DNA of 64,000 bases, taken from the NCBI RefSeq assembly GCF_000429545.1, contig NZ_AUCB01000003.1:1-64000 (forward strand), written 5' to 3'. Under the pieces are notes generated by a model, which saw only the letters and a list, made by a program, of their open reading frames with translations, was not told the origin of the DNA and did not search any database. A program made the position numbers and the translations under genes. The stretch is from Arenibacter certesii DSM 19833. Its GTDB lineage: Bacteria > Bacteroidota > Bacteroidia > Flavobacteriales > Flavobacteriaceae. Each line of letters opens with the position of its first letter. Positions within the stretch are counted from its first letter, which is position 1. Shown here one piece after another: positions 26,254 through 34,375 of the stretch.

Positions 26254-28638
26254 TTAAAACTTGTACTGTAAGCTCAGCTTGGCATTGGTGCCTTCTCCTG
26301 CCCCGGTAAAGGTCGTTAATGGCGACGCCCATTGCGACCTTGCAGGTAGATAATATTCATTCAGTAAATTATTAATTCCAAGGGAAACAGAAATATTAGA
26401 CTGTAATTGATAGGCCATGGAAAGATTTACCAACGTGTATCCGTTGACGGGGAATTCGGTATGCCTATAAGCCCAATTATCATTGGCATCCAAGAAGGGA
26501 TCAAATCGATTTCTATCGCCTAAATTTATCAGTCTCAACGAAGTATTTAATTTCTCCGTGGGCTTCCACGAAACATAGGCAGTCAATTTAGGAGCAGAAA
26601 TTACATCGCCCCCTAAAAATGAAAGATTGTTTGGATCACCAATCTGATGTTTTACTCCTTCTACATAAGAGTAGGAGGCCCCAATTTGCCACCTGTTGTC
26701 CAAACTTGTAAAATCTACTGAGATTTCACCTCCATAAATTTGTTGTGGTTGTTTTGAAGGCACAAAAGTGTTGATCTCATCTACAAAAACCACCCCTGTT
26801 CCTAAATTCGATGTACTGTAGTACCCAACAGCTTCTAACTGAATATTTGAGAACTTGGACATAAAACCAAATTCATAATTATTGGTTACTGCCGGTTCTA
26901 ATTGAATGTCGTTAATATTGCTCGCAACCGCAGAACGTAGAACAGAACCAAGATCAGCGATGGAGAAACCTTGAGAATAACTTATATACGGAATAAATTC
27001 TTGGTGCTCTATAAACCGTACCCCAAGATTAAAGGCTAGGTTATTAAAAGCAAGCTTTCCGCCTTCCACGGCCACGGACGGATTGTAATTTCCGTCTCCC
27101 TTGGGAGAATAGGGAAGGGTGTTGTAGTCCACGATATCCATATTCATATCATCGTATCGCAAACCACCTTTTACAACCCATTGATTGTTAAACTTAAATG
27201 TTGCCTGCGCATATGGGGCCCAGTTAATCAACTCTATATTGGGGACCCAAAGCCTGCCATCTAAAAGCCCCTGATTGGTTTTATCTTTTAGTAGGTCTAA
27301 CCCATAGGTTAAAGAAACATCAATAGCATTGTAGGAGCCAAATTTAGTATTAAAAGTAGGTCTTAACCCATATTTTTCCGCATTGATGACTGATTGACCC
27401 CCATTTTCAAATTTGTCCGAATAAAAAAAGATGTTTTCGGTACTTTGGTAATATAGGTCGGTCTCAAAATTGGTAGTACCGTTAAATATATTGTTCAAAT
27501 TATAGGTTAATTGTCCATTTATAAGGGTAGATCCCGTTGGTTCTTCGCCGGAGATAACACCTTTTATTCCATAACCCGCTTTTATTTGATAATCGCCTGC
27601 TTCGTTAAATACCTGTACCTCGCCAGGAACTGGAATAAATGGGGTGTCGTGGACAGATTTGTAAATATTACCACCAATGGACAGTTTCTGATTTTCGCCA
27701 AGAAGGTATTCCAATTTCCCAAAGGCACTGTAAATATCGGTATTGTCAAAACCATAGGTGGGGAGTAGTGGTACGCCATCTGCATCGTATTTGTTACCAG
27801 TCTGCTCCAAACTACCGCTAATATAATATCTGAATTTATTTAGGTTACCTTTTAGGGATTGATATACTCCCCAACCCATGGCATCTTTAGATTTTGCCAA
27901 GTTGGTAGTTCCCCAAACATTGGTGGTGCCTTCCAGCCTTTTGTTAGAGGTCGGGTTTTTGGTGATGTAATTTATAAAACCACCATTTCCACCATTTCCA
28001 AAAATGGAAGTAGCCCCTTTAATAACTTCTACCCTACTAATATCATTTGGATTTATCGATTTTATCCCCAATTGTCCATTTCTAAGTGGAGTAGATTGTG
28101 GAATACCATCTACCATTACTAGAAGTGATCTTCCGCGTAGGGTTTGGCCCCAATTTGAAAAAGTGCCTGTAGAAATAGCTAGACCAGGAACGGTAAACTC
28201 CAGAATGTCGCTAATATTGGTAGTGACTTGTGAAAACTCTTCCAATTTCACCTGCCCGACAACGGATACGGAAGCAGGAATTTCGGAGAGGTATTCTGAA
28301 TGCCTACTTGCGGAAACAACCACCTCGTCTAGATTGCTGAAATCTTCCTTTAGGATGATATTTAACACCTGATCAGCATTGGATTCTAGACGAACATTTT
28401 GAATTTGACTTTCGTATCCCAGCATACGGATTTTTAATTTGTAACTACCTTTAGGAATAGCTTCCAAATGGTAAATCCCATTAAAATCAGTCATTGTACC
28501 CAGTTCAAGCTCCTCAAGATAAAGAGTAGCCCCGGTAATGGGTTGGTTAGATTCATCTGTTATTTTCCCCTGTAAATCTGCTTGCGAAAGTACAGTTAGG
28601 GACATCAATAAGGCAGCAGCCAATGTAATAAATTTCAT
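26254..28638 (-). CDS. TonB-dependent siderophore-type receptor
   Basis: The protein has 794 residues: signal (MKFITLAAALLMSLTVLSQ), a CarboxypepD_reg-like domain (20-105, ITDESNQPITGATLYLEEL), a TonB box/plug (about 110-225, with VVVSASRHSEYLSEIPASVS and GNGGNGGFINYITKNPT) and a C-terminal beta-barrel ending in LSLQYKF. It imports a ferric siderophore or another scarce chelate across the outer membrane using TonB. The adjacent PepSY protein points to iron. The substrate is unknown. A loose dyad TTATTTAGATTCATTAAAA just upstream may be a Fur-type site, but the match is weak. Confidence 0.92.
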   Translation of the reverse strand: MKFITLAAALLMSLTVLSQADLQGKITDESNQPITGATLYLEELELGTMTDFNGIYHLEAIPKGSYKLKIRMLGYESQIQNVRLESNADQVLNIILKEDFSNLDEVVVSASRHSEYLSEIPASVSVVGQVKLEEFSQVTTNISDILEFTVPGLAISTGTFSNWGQTLRGRSLLVMVDGIPQSTPLRNGQLGIKSINPNDISRVEVIKGATSIFGNGGNGGFINYITKNPTSNKRLEGTTNVWGTTNLAKSKDAMGWGVYQSLKGNLNKFRYYISGSLEQTGNKYDADGVPLLPTYGFDNTDIYSAFGKLEYLLGENQKLSIGGNIYKSVHDTPFIPVPGEVQVFNEAGDYQIKAGYGIKGVISGEEPTGSTLINGQLTYNLNNIFNGTTNFETDLYYQSTENIFFYSDKFENGGQSVINAEKYGLRPTFNTKFGSYNAIDVSLTYGLDLLKDKTNQGLLDGRLWVPNIELINWAPYAQATFKFNNQWVVKGGLRYDDMNMDIVDYNTLPYSPKGDGNYNPSVAVEGGKLAFNNLAFNLGVRFIEHQEFIPYISYSQGFSIADLGSVLRSAVASNINDIQLEPAVTNNYEFGFMSKFSNIQLEAVGYYSTSNLGTGVVFVDEINTFVPSKQPQQIYGGEISVDFTSLDNRWQIGASYSYVEGVKHQIGDPNNLSFLGGDVISAPKLTAYVSWKPTEKLNTSLRLINLGDRNRFDPFLDANDNWAYRHTEFPVNGYTLVNLSMAYQLQSNISVSLGINNLLNEYYLPARSQWASPLTTFTGAGEGTNAKLSLQYKF

Positions 28639-28922
28639 CTATTCTTATTTAGATTCATTAAAAATAGATGCAAATATAGAGTCCAGATATTACTCCACCA
28701 AGGTTTTTTTATTTATAATTTCAGAATCTGATTTTTTAATATAGCCTTTTTTGTTTAATAGGAATCTTGCAGATTAATATATTAAAAGCACTAATAGCTA
28801 TTTTATTTACGCTGATTAAATAATCTATTGAACAAGGCATTCAGTATTGCCAATATGATAGTAATTTACCCAACACCTCATATTGGCTCTATACCAAAAA
28901 TAGGACAAAATGTCCCGTTCAA

Positions 28923-29141
28923 CTATTCCAGCCTTATTTTCACTTCCTTTAATTTTTCTAGATCAAACGAGGATTTGCCCTTATGTGCCAAAAAATCATA
29001 TTCTCCGAGCATATTGATATGTTGCCAGGTCATTATCGAACTACTCTTTATCGAATTCAATAGTTTATCGTACTCTTTTTCGTCTTTTAATACCGATAAC
29101 TTTTGTGATATTGTCAGGTAGTTCCATAAAACTATACCCAA
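28923..29141 (-). pseudogene. Tn3-family transposase C-terminal fragment
   Basis: The 72-residue frame contains GIVLWNYLTISQKLSVLKDE and MTWQHINMLGEYDF. These match the extreme C-terminus of Tn3 DDE transposases (W-N-x-x-Y/L ... W-x-H-I-N-L-x-G-x-Y). The catalytic domain upstream is gone. It is a leftover of a decayed transposon. 284 bp between this fragment and the TonB receptor gene show nothing else supported. Confidence 0.75.
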
Positions 29142-29197
29142 AATGCACTATTTTAAATGATTAGACTTTATTGAAGAAATAACTTAACCATCAACTA

Positions 29198-29455
29198 ATG
29201 TCAAATGAAATTTTAACCCAAGAGCAGAAGAAAAATTATGGGAAATTCCCAGAGGTTTTAAACGAAAATCAGATTTCCAAATATTTTACATTGGACAATT
29301 TGGATTTAGAATTTATTCACAAACGAAGGGGCAATGCCAATAAGTTTGGAATAGCGCTTCAATTGACCTGTGTTCGGTTTTTAGGAACATTCCTCAATGA
29401 TCTCTCCGAAGTTCCCAATACGGTAAAAGAATTTGTTGCTGAACAAGGGGTATGA
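29198..29455 (+). pseudogene. Tn3-family transposase N-terminal fragment (DUF4158)
   Basis: 85 residues with LDNLDLEFIHKRRGNANKFGIALQLTCVRFLGTF and VPNTVKEFVAEQGV. This is the N-terminal DUF4158 domain of Tn3-family transposases, which are about 1000 residues long. After the TGA at 29453 another frame continues with PISVKTYAK, so a frameshift follows. It lies 56 bp from the C-terminal fragment on the opposite strand, so the two are not one colinear gene. Confidence 0.72.
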
Positions 29456-29629
29456 AGCCCATCAGTGTGAAAACGTACGCTAAGGTATATAAACGACTAT
29501 ATATCAACATTTTAAATGTTGTAATTTCATGAGTTTGACCATAGTCGGATTATCAAGATCCAGAAGAAAAAGTAATAAACAGAATTATCAAGAACGGAAG
29601 AGATTTTTAAACAATCTGACGTGTTTGTG

Positions 29630-29703
29630 TCGAGTAGGAAAAGGGAGTTTCACCCTTCCCCTCTCACAGAACCGTACGTGATAGTCTCCCATCATACGGC
29701 TCT
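29630..29703 (-). ncRNA. Group II intron 3' end (domains V and VI)
   Basis: On the minus strand, 29703-29670 forms a 34-nt domain V: GAGCCGTATG pairs with CGTACGGTTC around the usual bulge. Domain VI (GAGAGGGGAAGGG, ACTCCCTTTTCCT) follows, and the 3' end is CTACTCGAC near 29630. The reverse transcriptase that normally lies upstream is absent: the sequence past 29780 is an IS91 fragment. This is therefore a dead 3' remnant. Confidence 0.75.
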
Positions 29704-29781
29704 TCTAAAGTGATATACAAAAATAGCTCATCCTTTTTCAAGTTGGCAGGCTGTACATCAAATTAGCTAACCCCTTTGCTC

Positions 29782-30480
29782 CACTCCCATTACAGGAGCT
29801 TCATCACCCGCACCTGCATTGTATTGTTCCCGGCGGAGGCGTGGACAGATCGGGCAGGTGGGAACCAGCAAGAAGTAAAGGGAAGTACCTGTTCAATGTG
29901 AAATCGATGAGCGGCGTGTTCCGAGCTAAATATGTCGCACTGCTGCGCAAGGAAAAGGTGCCCGTTCCACAAGAAATTTACAATAAGCTCTTTGATAAAA
30001 ATTGGGTAGTGTATGCGAAACAGCAGTTCCATACACCAAAATATGTGGTAGAATACCTGGGCAGGTACACGCATAAGATAGCCATCAGTAATTACCGGAT
30101 CAAACAATTGGGCAAGGCGGACCGAACGGTAACCATTCAGATAAAGAACTACAAAAAAGGAGACCGAAAAGGAACTGCTCAAACTCTCCACGCACGAGTT
30201 CGTACGCCGATTTGCACTGCACGTCCTGCCCAAGGGTTTTACACGGATACGGCATTACGGCATCTTGAGCAGTAGCTGGAAAAAAGAAAAGTTGCCCGCC
30301 CTTCAAGAAATGCTGGCCACAGTGCCGGTAAAACTCAAAGAGGAGAAGCCACCATTGCTCAAAGGCAAGTGTCCCATCTGCAAAAAAGGAAAATTGGTCA
30401 CCGTTTTGACCTTCGACGGGCGTGGCCCGCCCCCTTGCTGGAAAGGAATATTACATCTTAACGGCCAATACCCAAAATAA
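29782..30480 (+). pseudogene. IS91-family transposase, truncated and frameshifted
   Basis: The frame starts inside the gene with QELHHPHLHCIVPGGGVDRS, the HUH metal-binding motif (H-x-H) of Y2 rolling-circle transposases. It continues with PVPQEIYNKLF and YLGRYTHKIAISNYRIK. Near 30166-30172 one base shift moves the gene to another frame (ELLKLSTHEFVRRFALHVLP, then GFTRIRHYGILSSSWKKEK), ending in a zinc-finger-like CPICKKG tail and TAA at 30478. The N-terminus is lost at the junction with the intron remnant. The element tail at 30481-30765 shows no further gene. Confidence 0.8.
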
Positions 30481-30765
30481 CCCGCTAAGTGCGGGTCGGG
30501 AAAACTATGTGCCATAGGCAAGCATTCCGCCAATAAATGGCCGGACGGTCCTCCAAACTGGTGAAAAAATTGGATTTAGGTCACTAGAAAAATGCCGAAG
30601 TTCAATTGCCAAAACAAAACCACGGCAAGTCTGCCGAAATACGACTCCATAAAAAACGCTAAAAAGAAAGCTTTCCCCATAGAGGGAGACCGGATCCGTC
30701 AACAAGATATTCAGCCCTGGCCTATCGGCGGGCCGAATACTTTGTTATTGTGTGTAGGTGTTATT

Positions 30766-31191
30766 TCAGTTTACCATTCCGTATTGGTCAATTTCTTGTT
30801 TGCCATTTTCTGGAAGGGAAAAACTCAAATCCGTCCAAGCAGTCCCTTCAATACCTTTTAGTACAATTCCATTTTCTGTTTTAGAAACTGTGAATAAGAA
30901 ATCCGCAAGATTGGCGTCCTTGTCCGAAGAAATTTTGTCTAATTCGGTCATTCCATATTCGTCAATTGCTTGTGGTCGGTCGTTATTTATGCTAAATGAC
31001 AAGTCAAGCCACGCGCTTCCTTTTACACTTTGCATTTTAATTCCATTTTCCGTTTTCTCCACGATAACTTTGAAGTCTTTTAAATCGGTTGATTTTTTTT
31101 CTTGAGCTATTAATTTAGAACTTGCTGTTAGTAAAAATACAGCGATTAATAAATTTAGCATTGGTTTGGTAAAATTCAATTTTGCTTTCAT
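30766..31191 (-). CDS. Secreted protein with two copies of one domain
   Basis: The start is placed at 31191 (MKAKLNFTKPMLNLLIAVF) because a signal peptide begins there; an in-frame ATG at 31263 lies inside a palindrome and adds 24 unlikely residues. The mature part holds two ~45-residue copies: KTENGIKMQSVKGSAWLDLSF ... IDEYGM and KTENGIVLKGIEGTAWTDLSF ... IDQYGM. The family is unknown to me. The gene is flanked by TTGTGTGTAAGTG upstream and its near-complement CACCTACACACAA downstream, as for the gene at 1648. Confidence 0.65.
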   Translation of the reverse strand: MKAKLNFTKPMLNLLIAVFLLTASSKLIAQEKKSTDLKDFKVIVEKTENGIKMQSVKGSAWLDLSFSINNDRPQAIDEYGMTELDKISSDKDANLADFLFTVSKTENGIVLKGIEGTAWTDLSFSLPENGKQEIDQYGMVN

Positions 31192-31242
31192 ATCTATAGT
31201 TTTAAATTTCAGTTCGGATTTTTTTTCACTTACACACAACAC

Positions 31243-31269
31243 AGACATATGATCATTGATCATATGTCT
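31243..31269. repeat. Perfect 27-bp palindrome
   Basis: AGACATATGATCA, one T, then TGATCATATGTCT gives 13-bp arms with a single central base. It lies 52 bp upstream of the start at 31191, next to the flanking motif at 31229-31241. It could be an operator or the hairpin of a recombination site. Confidence 0.5.
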
Positions 31270-31313
31270 ATTATACTAAAACAACCAAAGTAATGCTTTT
31301 TAGTGAAATTTAA

Positions 31314-31455
31314 TAGTCCCTTAAAACGGCCTTTTTATGGGGCTATATAAATACCTCTGAAGAATATCAGCTTTCAGTTCCATTTGTTCTCCTCTTTTTA
31401 ATGAATCTGGTAATTCACCTATTATGGAATTAACAAAGTACATTTAAACGACCAT
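31314..31455 (+). repeat. Dispersed intergenic repeat, copy E (5' part)
   Basis: TAGTCCC (31314-31320) and a GGGGCTA arm flank AAAACGGCC and TTTTTATG, as in copy C. The match continues through CAGTTCCATTTG, GGTAATTCACC and CATTTAAACGACCA. It stops at the point where copies A-C continue with TGAAATAAACG. The serine recombinase gene starts 101 bp further on. Confidence 0.6.
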
Positions 31456-31555
31456 TTTATCTACAATAATAAAAGTCACGTACTTTTTTGATGCTCAGAA
31501 TAAACATAGTTTATTTTTCCCGTATCTTTAATTAGTTTACACTTTTAACCTTTAA

Positions 31556-32419
31556 ATGCCCAAGATGGATTTTGGATATGTAAGAGTTAGTTCCAAAACA
31601 CAAAAATTGGATTTACAAGTTGATGCTCTATTAAAAGCGAAGGTTCTCCGTAAGAATATTTTCTCAGATATAGTTTCAGGAGTAAAGGCCGAGAGAAAAG
31701 GTCTTGATGAATTAATACCAAGATTACGAGAGGGAGATACTTTAATTGTCTGGAAAATGGATCGCGTGGCCAGAAGTCTTACCCATCTAATAAAGCTAAT
31801 GGAAGACTTTAATGATAAGGGCATCAATTTTAAAAGCCTTCAGGAGCCTTTTATAGATACAAAGTCCCCTCATGGGAAATTTATATTTGCCATATTTGCT
31901 GCCTTTGCACAATTTGAACGGGATCTTATCATTGAGCGAACTAGGGCAGGGCTCGAAAGTTCAAGACGCAAAGGAATTAGACTAGGAAGAAAACCGGGAC
32001 TCGGCGAAGAAGCAATATACAAAGCAATACTTGCTGAAAATTATTACCGGAAGTACGATTTATCGGTTGAGGACATCATGAAATTAATTGAAGTGCGCTC
32101 CAAACGGACCCTGTATAAATATTTAGCTTATAGAGGACGAAGAAATTGTGCCATCTGCAGAAGTATCCTATGGGACCAAAAGCAACCAGTTGATGGTGCC
32201 TTTTGTAAAACTCACAACAAAAAGGTTTTTAAGTTTATTAATGACCGTTGTAAATTGGATACACAAATTGGAGATTTAGCAAGGGAAATGGTAAGTGATG
32301 GAAAGTTTCCTACTAAATCCGAAAAAGAGATTTTCAGATATTTAGAAATTAAAAGTATCGCTGGAGGTATCCACCCTATTTTTTTAGAATTAAAAAACGA
32401 ATACAAAAGATTCAAGTAA
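31556..32419 (+). CDS. Serine recombinase with C-terminal Cys/His cluster
   Basis: The 287-residue protein begins MPKMDFGYVRVSSKTQKLDL with the catalytic Ser at position 12 (YxRVS). It then has IVSGVKAERKGLDELIPRL, MDRVARSLTHLIKLME and FAQFERDLIIERTRAGLESS, a full resolvase/invertase catalytic domain and helix E. A helix-turn-helix follows (about 158-190). Unusually, about 95 more residues follow, with CAICRSILWDQKQPVDGAFC and then KTHNKK, a C-x2-C-x16-C-x2-H pattern resembling a zinc site. It is intact, unlike the copy at 17552. It may invert, resolve or integrate a local DNA segment; its sites are unknown. Confidence 0.88.
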   Translation: MPKMDFGYVRVSSKTQKLDLQVDALLKAKVLRKNIFSDIVSGVKAERKGLDELIPRLREGDTLIVWKMDRVARSLTHLIKLMEDFNDKGINFKSLQEPFIDTKSPHGKFIFAIFAAFAQFERDLIIERTRAGLESSRRKGIRLGRKPGLGEEAIYKAILAENYYRKYDLSVEDIMKLIEVRSKRTLYKYLAYRGRRNCAICRSILWDQKQPVDGAFCKTHNKKVFKFINDRCKLDTQIGDLAREMVSDGKFPTKSEKEIFRYLEIKSIAGGIHPIFLELKNEYKRFK

Positions 32420-33202
32420 AGGAATAATTTCAGATAATGTGGCTTGCTTAACAAAAGGTCACCTTGTTTCAGTTTTCGGGACAATTTGTCCGGAATTGAT
32501 TTTTCAGTCGGTTTCTGCTCATTTTTCTGGTTCCCAGATATCGACAACATTGTTGACGATTTTCCGTAAACTTGATAATAAAACCTTATTCGTTCAAGAT
32601 TTTTAACGGAAAACACTTTCCCAAGTTATTTGTTTTTCACCTCTGAAGGTCCTTTTTATATCTCTTTTACATATTCTTCTCGTTCCATTCCCCCTTGTTG
32701 TTCTTCTACCAACATTTTCCTATTTCGAAATAGGTCTATACCATTGTTTGGTTAACGGTGCGAACAACCTTATTTCTTGCAACTTGTAATAAATCTACAA
32801 TTTGAGAATACAGTTTTTAATTTGATGGTTTGTCATATAATTAAGTGTTTTAAGTTGGGGTAGAAAACCCTTTTGAGAACGTAGATTTTGGATGTTTTAG
32901 AAATGGAATTCAACATTTTTTCAATAAGGACTATTCATTTTACGAGGGGATCGAACCCTCTCAAAATGATTTGGGTGTTTCCTAATTACAATAGTAGGTG
33001 CCTGCCTAAAAATTCATTTTTCATACTTATGCCGCAATTTAATCAAGCCGCCTTTGCCCTGTCAATGTAGTATTTGAAAAAATGGGGAATCCCTCCTATC
33101 GGGGGAACCCACCGCAATTTTTTAAAATCTCCACATTGACTTATCCCCACCGCTGCGCTCCAGTTGATTGTTTTGGCCGCATAATCTTAAAAACTTACTA
33201 TT
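32420..33202. other. 783-bp gene-free stretch with tRNA-like hairpin
   Basis: No supported gene. The stretch contains the mini-helix at 32935-32969 and short G/C-rich strings just before radC (33082-33115). Open frames here are short and lack family features. Confidence 0.4.
32935..32969 (-). other. tRNA-like mini-helix (T-arm plus acceptor-like stem)
   Basis: On the minus strand: TCATTTT, GA, GAGGG, TTCGATC, CCCTC, GT, AAAATGA. The outer 7 bp and inner 5 bp pair perfectly, and the 7-base loop fits the T-loop consensus TTCRANY. No D or anticodon arm is present, so it is not a tRNA gene. It may be an attachment-site relic or a structured RNA. Confidence 0.45.
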
Positions 33203-33664
33203 ATGAAAGACATTCGAATCGCAACATTTAAGGATTTCGTTGGAGAGTTAACGGCCATTTACCGGAGAACCAAACTGCCCGTTTTTAAAATAACATCTTC
33301 CGAATCAGTAAGGGAGTTCATTTACCCCTTCTATGACGAGGTAATGGACAATCATGAAGAAGCGAAGGTAATCCATCTGAACCGAAAGAATCAGGTGGTT
33401 AACGTACACCATTTATCCTCAGGTACCGATAGCGGGTGCCTTATTCCGATAAAGGACATACTGAGACAAGCCATCCTAATTAAGACTTGCAGTATTATCC
33501 TGGTGCACAACCATCCCTCGGGAAATTTAAACCCTTCAGATGCTGATAAGCAGACTTCCAAGAAGTTGAAGGAGGCTTCAAGGTTAGTGGACATCCCAAC
33601 CCTTGACAGTATAATAATTACAAGGGAGGGGTATTACTCCTTTGCAGATGAAGGGCTTTTATAA
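33203..33664 (+). CDS. radC: RadC-like JAB-domain protein
   Basis: The protein has 153 residues and only the JAB (MPN) domain: VVNVHHLSSGTDSGCLIPIK, then LVHNHPSGNLNPSDAD, which is the H-x-H-P-S-G-x7-D zinc motif near 100-113, then IITREGYYSFADEGLL. The N-terminal helix-hairpin-helix of chromosomal RadC is missing. This short form is typical of mobile islands and conjugative elements in Bacteroidota. The role is unproven; RadC is not a general repair protein despite its name. A terminator overlaps its stop. Confidence 0.88.
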   Translation: MKDIRIATFKDFVGELTAIYRRTKLPVFKITSSESVREFIYPFYDEVMDNHEEAKVIHLNRKNQVVNVHHLSSGTDSGCLIPIKDILRQAILIKTCSIILVHNHPSGNLNPSDADKQTSKKLKEASRLVDIPTLDSIIITREGYYSFADEGLL

Positions 33665-33675
33665 GCCCTTTTTTT
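33651..33675 (+). terminator. Rho-independent terminator of radC
   Basis: AAGGGCTT (33651-33658), loop TTAT, AAGCCCTT (33663-33670), then a T-run. The stop codon lies inside the hairpin. Confidence 0.8.
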
Positions 33676-33762
33676 ATCAAATGATCTCAAACATATGTAC
33701 GCATTTAAGTACATTTATGAAAATCTAAAACATTGTGAACTGAAAATCAATAATCAAACTGG

Positions 33763-33830
33763 ATTTTTCGGTTTGTATTGTTCCGCCCATTTCGGAGTTA
33801 GTGCCAGGTATTTCGGTTCGATTTGTGCCA
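33763..33830 (+). repeat. Possible IS21-type end relic
   Basis: Three TTTCGG cores recur with partial flanks (TTTCGGTTTGTATTG, TTTCGGAGTTAGTGCCA, TTTCGGTTCGATTTGTGCCA), like the multiple terminal repeats of IS21 elements. No transposase gene is attached. The assignment is tentative. Confidence 0.3.
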
Positions 33831-33980
33831 CTATTAAATGCTCAGGCACACACTACGGATGTCGAGCTATTTTCCGAAAAAGCATTTCCAAACACTGTTG
33901 AAAGAGTTTGTAATGTTTGTTTGGGTTTAGTTAGAAGTAAACATAAGATTTTCAAAATATATTTATGTATAACTTAGAAT

Positions 33981-34256
33981 ATGGCGCATATACGTTATAG
34001 AGCAATAGTGAAAGTCCTCTGCGGCGATTGTCAGGCCAATGTCAATCTAAAGAGAAGGATCGAAGTCAAGTGTCCTAACTGTTCTTATAAGAAATATCAA
34101 AACGTAAACAACCTTTTGACCTTTACCAGTTTTATCACGAAGGAATTCCCCAACTGGATCTGGCTCAATATCTATGAATATAAAAAGGGGGAATTGGGGG
34201 CGCTTTTACAAAGCTTCCAAAGGGGAAAGAACGAACCTACGTCCCATAGCCTTTGA
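33981..34256 (+). CDS. Small zinc-ribbon protein
   Basis: 91 residues with VLCGDCQANVNLKRRIEVKC and PNCSYKK: a CxxC ... CxxC pair (about residues 13-36) that should bind one zinc. The rest (LLTFTSFITKEFPNWIWLNIYEYKKGE) is not assignable. Such proteins are common in mobile regions of Bacteroidota, near transfer or recombination genes. It is followed by GCAATATAATATTGC (34264-34278), a small hairpin, and the terminator at 34303. Confidence 0.6.
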   Translation: MAHIRYRAIVKVLCGDCQANVNLKRRIEVKCPNCSYKKYQNVNNLLTFTSFITKEFPNWIWLNIYEYKKGELGALLQSFQRGKNEPTSHSL

Positions 34257-34302
34257 AATAGACGCAATATAATATTGCATCTATTTTAAATATTGCACAT
34301 AA

Positions 34303-34337
34303 AAAAGCGGAACCACCATTACAGTAATTCCGCTTTT
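34303..34337. terminator. Bidirectional terminator between convergent genes
   Basis: AAAAGCGGAA (34303-34312) pairs with TTCCGCTTTT (34328-34337), giving T-runs in both directions. It separates the plus-strand zinc-ribbon gene from the minus-strand gene at 34376. Confidence 0.75.
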
Positions 34338-34375
34338 GAATCAAACTTGCGTTTGCTTCTTTCAAGGTAAAGATA

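Noticed and set aside
32212-32616. Minus-strand gene opposite the serine recombinase end
   Set aside because: Most of it is the shadow of the recombinase C-terminus, and the rest has no family features.
32888-33070. Protein-coding frame
   Set aside because: It runs through the tRNA-like hairpin and has no recognisable domain.
33695-33901. Protein-coding frame
   Set aside because: Its middle coincides with TTTCGG-type terminal repeats. The sequence is Cys-rich without a pattern and has no start context.
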